A DNA stretch of 64,000 nucleotides, taken from NCBI RefSeq assembly GCF_036075115.1, contig NZ_CP107958.1, positions 7,254,001 through 7,318,000 on the forward strand, given 5' to 3'. Origin of the DNA: Streptomyces sp. NBC_00377. GTDB lineage: Bacteria > Actinomycetota > Actinomycetes > Streptomycetales > Streptomycetaceae. This document shows, in pieces, positions 1 to 6,948 of the stretch. The notes below the pieces were generated by a model. That model was not told the origin of the DNA and searched no databases. It worked only from the letters and a program-made list of their open reading frames with translations. Within the stretch, counting starts at the first letter, position 1. Each line of letters opens with the position of its first letter. The position numbers and the translations under genes are program-made.

Positions 1-125
1 CACGCCCGCCCGTCGAGCAGCGCCAGCAGACAGGCGGCCCGCGTCTCGTCGGCGACCAGCCCGGCGAGAGCGGCCAGCCCCGGCGCCCGTACGTCCCTGT
101 CGTTCCCGGTGTCCGTGATGCTCAC
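1..125 (-). CDS. ArsR-type winged-helix regulator, N-terminal fragment
   Basis: Only the first 41 codons are in the window and the gene runs off the left edge. It starts with GTG at 125. The visible segment LAGLVADETRAACLLALLDG is the first helix and turn typical of ArsR-family repressors, which bind DNA as homodimers and often sense metals or oxidants. No sensor cysteines can be judged because the rest is missing. The gap to the convergent-side TetR gene stop (171) is only 45 bp and both genes lie on the minus strand, so co-transcription is possible but not shown. Confidence 0.7.
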   Translation of the reverse strand, partial: MSITDTGNDRDVRAPGLAALAGLVADETRAACLLALLDGRA

Positions 126-170
126 GGCCCCAGCATGCGCGACGCACACTTCGGTGCCCGCCGAACCGTG

Positions 171-812
171 CTAGGGCAACTGCGCGAACTGCTGGGCCAG
201 ACCGTCCAGCAGGGCGGTCAGCCCGGTCTCGAAAGCCCGCTCGTCGATCTTCTCCTGCTGCTCGGCGAGCAGGTGGGCCTGGCCGAGGTGCGGGTAGTCG
301 GCCGGATCGTAGGCGCTCACGTCGTCGACGAAGCCGCCGGCGAACGAGCCGAGCGCGGAGCCCATCACGAAGTACCGCATCAGCGCGCCGATGGAGGTGG
401 CCTGTGCGGGCGGCCAGCCGGCGCGGACCATCGCGCCGTACACCGCGTCGGCGAGCCGCAGCCCGGCGGGCCTGCGGCCGGGGCCCTGGGCGAGCACGGG
501 GACGATGTGCGGGTGGTCGCGCAGGGCGGCACGGTACGAGACGGCCCAGTCGTGCAGCGCGGTCCGCCACTCCCGGCCGTCCTCGAACATCGAAAGGTCG
601 ACCTGCGCGCTGACCGAGTCCGCGACGGCCTCCAGGATCTCGTCCTTCGTGCGGAAGTGGTTGTACAGCGAGGGCCCGCTCACCCCCAGCTCGGCGGCGA
701 GCCGCCGCGTGGAGACGGCCGGCAGGCCCTCCGCGTCCACGAGCGTCCGTGCGGTCTCGATGATCCGGTCGGTACTGAGAAGGGGCTTGCGCGGTCGGGC
801 CATGGCGCACAT
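171..812 (-). CDS. TetR/AcrR family regulator
   Basis: A 213-residue protein with an N-terminal TetR helix-turn-helix at about residues 12-58, including the segment LGVSGPSLYNHFRTKDEIL, followed by an all-helical ligand-binding domain. The second start (ATG 803, MARPRKP) fits related proteins slightly better than ATG 812. It is transcribed divergently from the acyl-CoA dehydrogenase at 890, and the 78-bp gap holds an 11-bp palindrome (835-845). By analogy with other TetR/acd pairs it probably represses itself and the dehydrogenase, with an acyl-CoA as the likely ligand. That is inferred from context only. Confidence 0.85.
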   Translation of the reverse strand: MCAMARPRKPLLSTDRIIETARTLVDAEGLPAVSTRRLAAELGVSGPSLYNHFRTKDEILEAVADSVSAQVDLSMFEDGREWRTALHDWAVSYRAALRDHPHIVPVLAQGPGRRPAGLRLADAVYGAMVRAGWPPAQATSIGALMRYFVMGSALGSFAGGFVDDVSAYDPADYPHLGQAHLLAEQQEKIDERAFETGLTALLDGLAQQFAQLP

Positions 813-834
813 AGTAGGGCTGCGTAATGGAAAC

Positions 835-845
835 TAGCAGTGCTA
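835..845. promoter_or_regulatory. Candidate operator between tetR and acd
   Basis: TAGCA-G-TGCTA is a perfect 11-bp palindrome around one central base. It lies in the 78-bp divergent intergenic region between the TetR gene (start 812) and the acyl-CoA dehydrogenase (start 890). Size, symmetry and place suit a TetR operator; binding is inferred. Confidence 0.5.
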
Positions 846-889
846 ATTAAACGGTGAACGGCAACGGTCTTCCCTTGTGAGGTGGTCTC

Positions 890-2044
890 GTGGTGAATCT
901 GGCGCTCAGCGAGGAACAGGAGGCCGTCCGACGGCTCGCCAGGGACTTCGTGGACCGCGAGGTCGCCCCGCACGTCGTCGCCTGGGACCGCGCGGAGGAC
1001 ATCGACCGGTCCCTGGTCAAGAAGCTCGGCGAGGTCGGCTTCCTCGGCCTGACGATCGACGAGGAGTACGGCGGCTCGGGCGGCGACCACCTCGCGTACT
1101 GCCTGGTCACCGAGGAGCTGGGCCGCGGGGACTCGTCCGTGCGCGGAATCGTCTCCGTCTCCCTCGGGCTGGTCGCCAAGACCGTCGCCGCCTGGGGGAG
1201 CGAGGAGCAGAAGCGGCGCTGGCTGCCGGGACTGACGTCCGGCGAGTACGTCGGCTGCTTCGGCCTGACCGAACCCGGCACCGGCTCGGACGCCGGCAAC
1301 CTCGGGACCCGCGCGGTCCGCGACGGCGACTCCTATGTCATCAACGGCACGAAGATGTTCATCACCAACGGCACCTGGGCCGACGTGGTCCTGCTCTTCG
1401 CCCGCTCCACGGACGCGCCGGGCCACAAGGGCGTCTCCGCGTTCCTCGTCCCCACCGACACCCCCGGTCTGAGCCGCCGCGCGATCCACGGCAAGCTCGG
1501 CCTGCGCGGCCAGGCGACCGCCGAACTGGTCCTGGACGACGTCCGGGTCCCCGCCTCGGCGATGCTGGCGCCCGAGGGCAAGGGCTTCTCCGTCGCCATG
1601 TCGGCGCTCGCCAAGGGCCGCATGTCGGTCGCGGCCGGCTGCGTCGGTATAGCGCAGGCCGCCCTGGACGCGGCGGTGCGCTACGCGGGCGAACGCGAGC
1701 AGTTCGGCAGGAGCATCGCCCACCACCAGCTCGTCCAGGAACTGATCAGCGACATCGCGGTCGACGTCGACGCGGCCCGGCTGCTGACCTGGCGGGTCGC
1801 CGACCTCGTCGACCGGGGCCTGCCCTTCGCCACCGAGTCCTCCAAGGCCAAGCTGTTCGCCTCGGAGGCCGCCGTCCGCGCCGCCAACAACGCCCTCCAG
1901 GTATTCGGCGGCTACGGCTACATCGACGAGTACCCGGCGGGCAAGCTCCTGCGCGACGCCCGGGTGATGACCCTCTACGAGGGCACGAGCCAGATCCAGA
2001 AACTGCTCATCGGGCGGGCCCTGACCGGGGTTTCGGCGTTCTGA
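890..2044 (+). CDS. Acyl-CoA dehydrogenase
   Basis: A 384-residue protein of normal family length. It should oxidise an acyl-CoA to the trans-2-enoyl-CoA with FAD and pass electrons to ETF. The N-terminal helical domain is followed by the FAD/substrate segment CFGLTEPGTGSDAGN and the C-terminal signature AANNALQVFGGYGYIDEYPA, with the catalytic-base region MTLYEGTSQIQK near the end (the Glu in YEGTSQI is the short-chain-type position). GTG 890 is chosen because GAGGTGG (879-885) sits just upstream; a second in-frame GTG follows directly. The divergent TetR gene is its likely regulator. Chain-length preference cannot be read from sequence alone. Confidence 0.92.
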   Translation: MVNLALSEEQEAVRRLARDFVDREVAPHVVAWDRAEDIDRSLVKKLGEVGFLGLTIDEEYGGSGGDHLAYCLVTEELGRGDSSVRGIVSVSLGLVAKTVAAWGSEEQKRRWLPGLTSGEYVGCFGLTEPGTGSDAGNLGTRAVRDGDSYVINGTKMFITNGTWADVVLLFARSTDAPGHKGVSAFLVPTDTPGLSRRAIHGKLGLRGQATAELVLDDVRVPASAMLAPEGKGFSVAMSALAKGRMSVAAGCVGIAQAALDAAVRYAGEREQFGRSIAHHQLVQELISDIAVDVDAARLLTWRVADLVDRGLPFATESSKAKLFASEAAVRAANNALQVFGGYGYIDEYPAGKLLRDARVMTLYEGTSQIQKLLIGRALTGVSAF

Positions 2045-2103
2045 GTACCTTCTGAGTAGGCGGACGGATGTGCCGGCGGCCGGTTCGGCCGAAGCTTCTC
2101 CTC

Positions 2104-2346
2104 ATGAGTGAGACACCGGTCAAGCAGAACACCGCCGCCTTCTACGGCCAGGCGGTCGCGTCCTTCGCCGTGGCCATGGCGGCGACCGCCGTCGGCATCT
2201 TCAAGCTGAACGCCGACGCCTGGGTGCGCGCCTTCCTCGCGATCGCCGTCCTCTACCTCGTCACCTCCGCCTTCACCCTCGCCAAGGTGATCAGGGACAA
2301 GCAGGACGCGGCAGCGCGGGTGTACAGCCCCTTCGAGAAGCTCTGA
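2104..2346 (+). CDS. YiaA/YiaB-type two-helix membrane protein
   Basis: An 80-residue protein with two hydrophobic segments (about residues 15-33 and 43-62) separated by a short polar turn, followed by a charged tail ending YSPFEKL. This is the YiaAB two-helix layout; the family's role is unknown. ATG 2104 gives the compact family-length protein; an upstream in-frame start would add a non-conserved arginine-rich extension. It lies 59 bp after the acyl-CoA dehydrogenase and could be read through from it. Confidence 0.75.
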   Translation: MSETPVKQNTAAFYGQAVASFAVAMAATAVGIFKLNADAWVRAFLAIAVLYLVTSAFTLAKVIRDKQDAAARVYSPFEKL

Positions 2347-2355
2347 GCGGGCACG

Positions 2356-2371
2356 CTAAGCGGGCGCTCAC
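2356..2371. promoter_or_regulatory. Candidate operator of the TetR gene at 2420
   Basis: The 16-mer CTAAGCGGGCGCTCAC shares CTAAGC-N4-GCT-N-A with the perfect palindrome at 3658-3673 ahead of the MaoC gene. A plausible -10 (TATGGT, 2381-2386) follows closely, so a bound repressor would cover the -35 region. This suggests autoregulation by the TetR protein encoded at 2420. Confidence 0.5.
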
Positions 2372-2419
2372 CTTCGGCGGTATGGTGTAGCTCCTTGTAC
2401 CGAGAGGGGCGAACGAGTC

Positions 2420-3046
2420 ATGAGTACGGCGGAGGAGACGGCCGGCGGCGAGATCGAGCCGTGGGAAGAGGTCACCCCTGACGCGGCCCGGCGACTGCTG
2501 GTCGCCGCCGTGGAGGCCTTCGCCGAGCGCGGCTACCACGCGACGACGACCCGCGACATCGCGGGCCGCGCGGGTATGAGCCCGGCCGCCCTCTACATCC
2601 ACTACAAGACCAAGGAAGAGCTGCTGCACCGCATCAGCCGGATCGGCCACGACCGGGCGCTGGGCATCCTGCGCGCGGCGGCCGCCGGTGAGGGCGACGC
2701 GGCCGGCCGTCTCGCGGACGCCGTCAGCTCCTTCGTCCGCTGGCACGCCGGACGGCGCACCACGGCCCGGGTCGTCCAGTACGAACTGGACGCGCTCGGC
2801 CCCGACGCCCGCGCCGAGATCCTCGACCTGCGCCGACAGGTCGACGCCGAAGTGCGCGGGATCATCGAGGACGGGGTCGCGAGCGGCGAGTTCGCCGTGC
2901 TGGACGTGCACGGCACGACGCTCGCCGTGCTGTCCCTGTGCATCGACGTGGCCCGCTGGTTCAACGTCGACGGTCCCCGCACCCCCGACGAGGTCGGCGC
3001 GCTGTACGCCGACCTCGTACTGCGGATGGTCGGCGCGGCGAAGTAG
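2420..3046 (+). CDS. TetR/AcrR family regulator
   Basis: A 208-residue protein. An acidic 25-residue leader precedes the TetR helix-turn-helix (FAERGYHATTTRDIAGRAGM, then SPAALYIHYKTKEELL). The C-terminal helices form the usual ligand and dimer domain. It converges on the MaoC-type hydratase at 3146. The operator-like site in its own promoter (2356-2371) resembles the palindrome in the hydratase promoter (3658-3673), so autoregulation plus control of the hydratase is likely. The ligand is unknown; an acyl-CoA is a reasonable guess from the target gene. Confidence 0.87.
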   Translation: MSTAEETAGGEIEPWEEVTPDAARRLLVAAVEAFAERGYHATTTRDIAGRAGMSPAALYIHYKTKEELLHRISRIGHDRALGILRAAAAGEGDAAGRLADAVSSFVRWHAGRRTTARVVQYELDALGPDARAEILDLRRQVDAEVRGIIEDGVASGEFAVLDVHGTTLAVLSLCIDVARWFNVDGPRTPDEVGALYADLVLRMVGAAK

Positions 3047-3105
3047 GCGTCCGGTGGCGGGGTCCGGCGGCGGCCGGACCTGCCCTTGGTGCGGGCCTGA
3101 CGGCG

Positions 3106-3130
3106 GCCCGGGCTCGACGGAAGCCCGGGC
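3106..3130. terminator. Bidirectional hairpin between tetR and maoC
   Basis: GCCCGGGCT and AGCCCGGGC form a perfect 9-bp stem around a 7-nt loop, between the convergent stops at 3046 and 3146. There is no T-tract, as is common in high-GC actinobacterial terminators. Confidence 0.55.
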
Positions 3131-3145
3131 TCACCGGTGCCGCGG

Positions 3146-3607
3146 TTACAGGTAGTAGCGCGAAACCGACTCCGCCACGCAGACGGGCTTGTCCCCGCCC
3201 TCGCGCTCCACGCTGAAGGCGACGGCGACCTGGACGCCGCCGGTCACGTCCTCGACGCCGGTGATCGTCGCAGTGGCGCGCAGCCGGGAGCCCACGGGTA
3301 CCGGGGCAGGGAAACGGACCTTGTTCGTCCCGTAGTTGACGCCCATCTTCACGTTCTCGACCTTGATCAGCTGCGGGCCGAAGAGCGGCAGCAGGGACAG
3401 GGTGAGGTAGCCGTGCGCGATGGTGGTGCCGAAGGGGCCTGCGGCGGCCTTCTCCGGGTCCACATGGATCCACTGGTGGTCACCCGTGGCCTCCGCGAAG
3501 AGGTCGATCCGCTTCTGGTCGACCTCCACCCAGTCGGTGTACCCCAGCTGCTCGCCCACCGCCGCCTTCAGGTCGTCGGCGGACGTGAAGATCCTCGGCT
3601 CTGCCAT
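3146..3607 (-). CDS. MaoC family dehydratase ((R)-enoyl-CoA hydratase type)
   Basis: A 153-residue single hot-dog-fold protein with the hydratase-2 motif from FAEATGDHQWIH through AHGYLTLSLLP. The Asp and His in GDHQWIH are the catalytic pair of this family, which hydrates trans-2-enoyl-CoA to (R)-3-hydroxyacyl-CoA. Length and motif match stand-alone MaoC proteins. The promoter region carries a perfect 16-bp palindrome (3658-3673), also present in weaker form ahead of the convergent TetR gene. soxR starts 130 bp upstream in the opposite direction, so the palindrome could in principle affect both. Confidence 0.9.
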   Translation of the reverse strand: MAEPRIFTSADDLKAAVGEQLGYTDWVEVDQKRIDLFAEATGDHQWIHVDPEKAAAGPFGTTIAHGYLTLSLLPLFGPQLIKVENVKMGVNYGTNKVRFPAPVPVGSRLRATATITGVEDVTGGVQVAVAFSVEREGGDKPVCVAESVSRYYL

Positions 3608-3657
3608 GTCTGCGGCCCTCTCGCCTCACTCGCTGCCCATGTCACCATGCCATAGGT

Positions 3658-3673
3658 CTAAGCAACTGCTTAG
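3658..3673. promoter_or_regulatory. Perfect operator palindrome ahead of the MaoC gene
   Basis: CTAAGCA-AC-TGCTTAG is a perfect inverted repeat with 7-bp arms and a 2-bp centre, lying 51 bp upstream of the hydratase start (3607) and 65 bp upstream of soxR (3738). It shares CTAAGC-N4-GCT with 2356-2371 in the TetR promoter. A TetR-family repressor is the natural reader; SoxR operators look different. Confidence 0.65.
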
Positions 3674-3737
3674 CATGCTCGGGTGCGGGGTCGATGTCAA
3701 CGGACCCGGGGGTGCGGCGATGGGTAGGGTTCGAGGG

Positions 3738-4367
3738 GTGCCCCAGATTCCCGAGAAGATCCACGAGCTCACGGTCGGCCAGCTCGCCGCGCGCAGCGGC
3801 GCCGCCGTCTCCGCCCTGCACTTCTACGAGTCGAAGGGGCTGATCAGCAGCCGCCGCACGGCGGGCAACCAGCGCCGCTACCACCGCGACGCGTTGCGCC
3901 GCGTCGCCTTCGTCCGCGCGGCGCAACGCGTCGGCATCCCGCTGGCCACGATCCGGGAGGCCCTCGCCGAGCTCCCCGAGGAGCGCACCCCGACCCGGGA
4001 GGACTGGGCCCGGCTCTCCGAGGCGTGGCGCGCGGAACTGGACGAACGCATCAAGCAGCTCAACCGCCTGCGCGACCACCTCACCGACTGCATCGGCTGC
4101 GGATGCCTGTCCCTCGCCACCTGCGTTCTGTCCAACCCGGACGACGCCTTCGGTGAACGTGCCTCCGGATCGCGGCTGTTGGTGGAGAAAAGCGCGCGGC
4201 GCAAGTCCGGGACGGGGCACGCCGGCAGGGGCGGCAGGCTCGCGGTGCAGGGCGCCGACGCGGGAGCGCCCGGATCGCAGACGCAGGCGGGCACGGGCCG
4301 GGCGGGCGGGGTGACGGCGGGCGCCGCAGGAGCACGCGCCGGGGAAGACACGGCCGCCTGCTGCTGA
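3738..4367 (+). CDS. soxR: Redox-sensitive transcriptional activator SoxR
   Basis: A MerR-family activator with a [2Fe-2S] sensor. The winged helix occupies about residues 10-45 (LTVGQLAARSGAAVSALHFY), a dimer helix follows, and the cluster ligands are C118, C121, C123 and C129 in CIGCGCLSLATC. In Streptomyces SoxR responds to redox-active pigments and quinones rather than to general oxidative stress. GTG 3738 gives the N-terminus MPQIPEKIHELT that I recall from S. coelicolor; an in-frame ATG at 3720 adds six residues. The protein is 209 residues because of a low-complexity Gly/Ala/Thr tail of about 60 residues after the conserved core, ending in a Cys-Cys pair, longer than usual. Confidence 0.93.
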   Translation: MPQIPEKIHELTVGQLAARSGAAVSALHFYESKGLISSRRTAGNQRRYHRDALRRVAFVRAAQRVGIPLATIREALAELPEERTPTREDWARLSEAWRAELDERIKQLNRLRDHLTDCIGCGCLSLATCVLSNPDDAFGERASGSRLLVEKSARRKSGTGHAGRGGRLAVQGADAGAPGSQTQAGTGRAGGVTAGAAGARAGEDTAACC

Positions 4368-4469
4368 CCGAACCGACAGCGGGCGCCCCGGACACGGGCC
4401 ACTCGGGCTCCCCGCGCCCCCCGCGCCCCAGCGCAAACCCGCCCCGGGCCGCCCGCCCGGGCTTCCCCG

Positions 4470-4665
4470 GACCCCGGCTCACCACCGTCCCCGGGCCGCC
4501 CGCCCGGGTTCACCCGCCCCCGGCATGACCCCGGCCGCCGCCCGCCCCCGGACCCCGGCTCACCACCGTCCCCGGGCCGCCCGCCCAAGTTCACCCGCCC
4601 CCGGCATGACCCCGGCCGCCGCCCGCCCCTAGACCCCGGCTCACCACCGTCCCCGGGTCGCCCGG
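4470..4665. repeat. 81-bp tandem repeat in a 368-bp gene-free gap
   Basis: The segment starting GACCCCGGCTCACCACCGTC recurs at 4470, 4551 and 4632, giving two full 81-bp units and a truncated third. The units are nearly identical, with a few substitutions such as CCCGGG to CCCAAG. The stretch 4368-4735 between the convergent stops of soxR and the RNA ligase holds no other recognisable feature. ORFs across it look like high-GC artefacts. Confidence 0.85.
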
Positions 4666-4735
4666 GTCACCCGGACCGCGACGTAACCCCCGGCCCGGGC
4701 GGGCGGCGGCCCCGGCCGGGGGAGGAGACTCGTCC

Positions 4736-5803
4736 TCACTCGTACTCGGTTCCGCCCTTGCGGGTCAGATACGCACCGCTGACCGCCTTGGCGATCGCCC
4801 TGCCTCCCGTGACCGGGCTGTAGCGCTCGACGGCCGGCCGGATCACCACGCCCTCGCGCAGGTGCAGCCCGCGTCCGGACACCGTCTCCCGGCCGGAGGC
4901 GATCTCCAGGACCCGCTCGCTGTCGTAAGGGCCCTCGAACAGCCGCGGAACGAGAGGCAGTTCACCGTCCAGGAGGTGTGCCGCGTCCAGCCAGCGCACC
5001 GTGCCGTCGATGTCCGCGGACACGTCGAACACCGCGTAGCCGAGGGTGTCGCGCCGGCCGTCCGCGCCGTACGTCAGGTCCTGGACCCCCGCCCCGAACA
5101 CCTCCCCGAAGACACCGATCCGGCGCGCGCCCAGCCGCTCCGCCAGACGGGCCGCGGCCTCGGGTACGCCATGGCCGCGCACGGCCCGCCAGTAGAGGTT
5201 CTTCGGGTCCTCCTTCAGGGCGAGGGACTTGGCGCCGAAGCCCTTCGAGGAGACGTACACCCGCTCCTCTTCCGCGACGTACGTGAGCAGACAGGCCGAG
5301 CCGTGCAGCTTCTCGGTCAGCACCACGGGCTCGCCCGGCGCGAAGAGGTCGGGATAGCGCTGGATGTTCTCGATGTCGACCCACGGCAGCAGATCCGGCG
5401 CCGTTTCGACGTCGCCGTTCATGGTCGGCGGGATCGGCGGCACCCACTTGACGATGCCGAGCCGCTCCGCGAAGTCCGTGCCCTGCGCGGCGGCCAGCGC
5501 CAGGTCGACGTCGGCCAGCGCCTTCGGCCGGCACACGATTCCCTGGGACAGCTCGCCCCGCAGCCGTACCGCCTTCACGCGGTCCGCCCCGCTGCCGGCC
5601 AGCCGCCCGGTCAGCCCCAGCTCCTCGATCAGTGCGGTGGGAAGCACCGACTGCTCGGGGATGTACAGGGCGGCCTCGCCCGTGCGGTACGCACCCTTGG
5701 CGACGACGGCACGGTACAGGCCGACCTGCGCCAGTTCGAGGGCGTCGGCGTCGGGGTGTTCGTGGACGGTCAGCACTTCGGCGGTGACGCGCAGCGTCGA
5801 CAT
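4736..5803 (-). CDS. RNA ligase, DRB0094 (Rnl5-like) family
   Basis: A 355-residue ATP-dependent RNA ligase of the Deinococcus DRB0094 type. Residues 1-120 form the N-terminal OB-like domain (DRVKAVRLRGELSQGIVCRP), and about 140-355 the adenylyltransferase. Motif I is TEKLHGS with the nucleophile K165; motif III is GVFGEVFG; motif IV is EGVVIRP; motif V contains KAVSGAYL. ATG 5803 is chosen because AAGGAG (5811-5816) lies 7 nt upstream; an upstream in-frame ATG at 5818 has no such site. In D. radiodurans this family seals nicks with a 3'-OH ribonucleotide. It stands alone, with no RtcB, Pnkp or Hen1 partner nearby, so it looks like a repair enzyme of unknown in vivo substrate. Confidence 0.9.
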   Translation of the reverse strand: MSTLRVTAEVLTVHEHPDADALELAQVGLYRAVVAKGAYRTGEAALYIPEQSVLPTALIEELGLTGRLAGSGADRVKAVRLRGELSQGIVCRPKALADVDLALAAAQGTDFAERLGIVKWVPPIPPTMNGDVETAPDLLPWVDIENIQRYPDLFAPGEPVVLTEKLHGSACLLTYVAEEERVYVSSKGFGAKSLALKEDPKNLYWRAVRGHGVPEAAARLAERLGARRIGVFGEVFGAGVQDLTYGADGRRDTLGYAVFDVSADIDGTVRWLDAAHLLDGELPLVPRLFEGPYDSERVLEIASGRETVSGRGLHLREGVVIRPAVERYSPVTGGRAIAKAVSGAYLTRKGGTEYE

Positions 5804-6137
5804 GTCGGGCTCCTTCAAGTCCGCGGGCTGGTGCCTCAGTTGGGTTTCATCACGCCCAACTCTCCCCGCCGGAAACAGGTGGAGCGAACCGATTAGCGCC
5901 TGCTACCGTCACCCGCTTCGGCCGCCCCGGAGCCACCGCGCACGGACCCCGGACGAGACCGACTCCCTTGCCCGCAACCGCCCTTGTGCGGCATCGGCAA
6001 GCCTTGAGGACTGCGCTCACCAGGACTGTGCCGGCCGACCGGGGCGAGGCAGGTTCGGGGGTGCGGCATCCCCGGCGCACCCCCGCGGTGTTCACAGGCC
6101 GGCCGCGGGCCGGCCTTGGGAAGAGCTCAGGCCGGTG
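5804..6137. other. Gene-free gap with a short inverted repeat
   Basis: This 334-bp gap lies upstream of the RNA ligase. AGTTGGG (5838-5844) and CCCAACT (5855-5861) form a 7-bp inverted repeat around a 10-nt spacer, 35-58 bp upstream of the ligase start, and may be an operator. I see nothing else convincing in the gap. Confidence 0.35.
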
Positions 6138-6740
6138 TCAGGCCGACACCAGCAGTCGTCCGCCCCTGGCGTACGCCAGGGCCTCGGCCGTGAGCACGGG
6201 ACGCGGTACGAGAATTCCGCAGTCCGCGCAGACCGGACCCGCCGACGGTTCGTGATCCAGGTCGTACTTCCAGGGCAGCCGCTCACCGCCGCACACCGGG
6301 CAGCCGGAGCCCGGCGCGCGCTCCAGCGCGGCGATCAGCCTGCGCAGCACCTCGGCCAGCGGCTCACGGGGGTGCAGCCGCGGGTCGTCGCACCAGGCGA
6401 CGCCGAAACCGCCCCAGGTCAGCCGGTGCCAGTCGTCCACGGTGCCGGGCCTGCGCAGCCCGTCGTGCTTCTCCTTCTTGCGGCGCTCGGCGAACTCGAC
6501 CTCGTAGGCCAGCCACACCGCCCGCGCCTCCTCCAGCTCGTCCAACGCGGCCACGAGCCGCGCAGGATCGGGGGAGCGGTCCTCCGGACCGAACCCGGCC
6601 CGCGAGGAAAGATGGTCCCAGGTCGCCCTGTGCCCGTAGGGAGCGAACCGCTCAAGGCACTTGCGCAGCGAGTACCGCCGCAGCGCCAGATCGCAACGCG
6701 GGTCTCGCACCTGTCTCGCCAGACTCCGGAAACCGGCCAT
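6138..6740 (-). CDS. Hypothetical protein with a C-terminal zinc ribbon
   Basis: A 200-residue protein I do not recognise. The N-terminal half is helical and rich in Arg, Glu and Leu (ARLVAALDELEEARAVWLAY). The C-terminal part holds two CxxC pairs, CPVCGG and CADCG, about 30 residues apart, the spacing of a zinc ribbon. GGAGG upstream of ATG 6740 supports the start. Codon use looks like a real Streptomyces gene. The neighbours (RNA ligase downstream on the same strand, acylase divergent) do not suggest a role. Confidence 0.7.
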   Translation of the reverse strand: MAGFRSLARQVRDPRCDLALRRYSLRKCLERFAPYGHRATWDHLSSRAGFGPEDRSPDPARLVAALDELEEARAVWLAYEVEFAERRKKEKHDGLRRPGTVDDWHRLTWGGFGVAWCDDPRLHPREPLAEVLRRLIAALERAPGSGCPVCGGERLPWKYDLDHEPSAGPVCADCGILVPRPVLTAEALAYARGGRLLVSA

Positions 6741-6948
6741 CGCCTTGCACCTCCGTCACATCTGCACCTGAACTTCGGTCACTTCGGCGTCGTCGTACGG
6801 ACGTCGTCGAATAGACGTATCGACATGCGATTCGGCTCCATCCGATCTCCGATGACCTCCACCTGCCGAAAACTTGACGCATGTTCATCTTCAATACCGG
6901 GGATACCGGCGGTAACCTTCCGGCCACCCCCGTCGCTAGGAGCAGCCG

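Noticed and set aside
6874..6907. Promoter TTGACG plus GATACC ahead of the acylase
   Set aside because: The spacer is 22 bp, too long for a vegetative promoter, and no better -10 is correctly placed.
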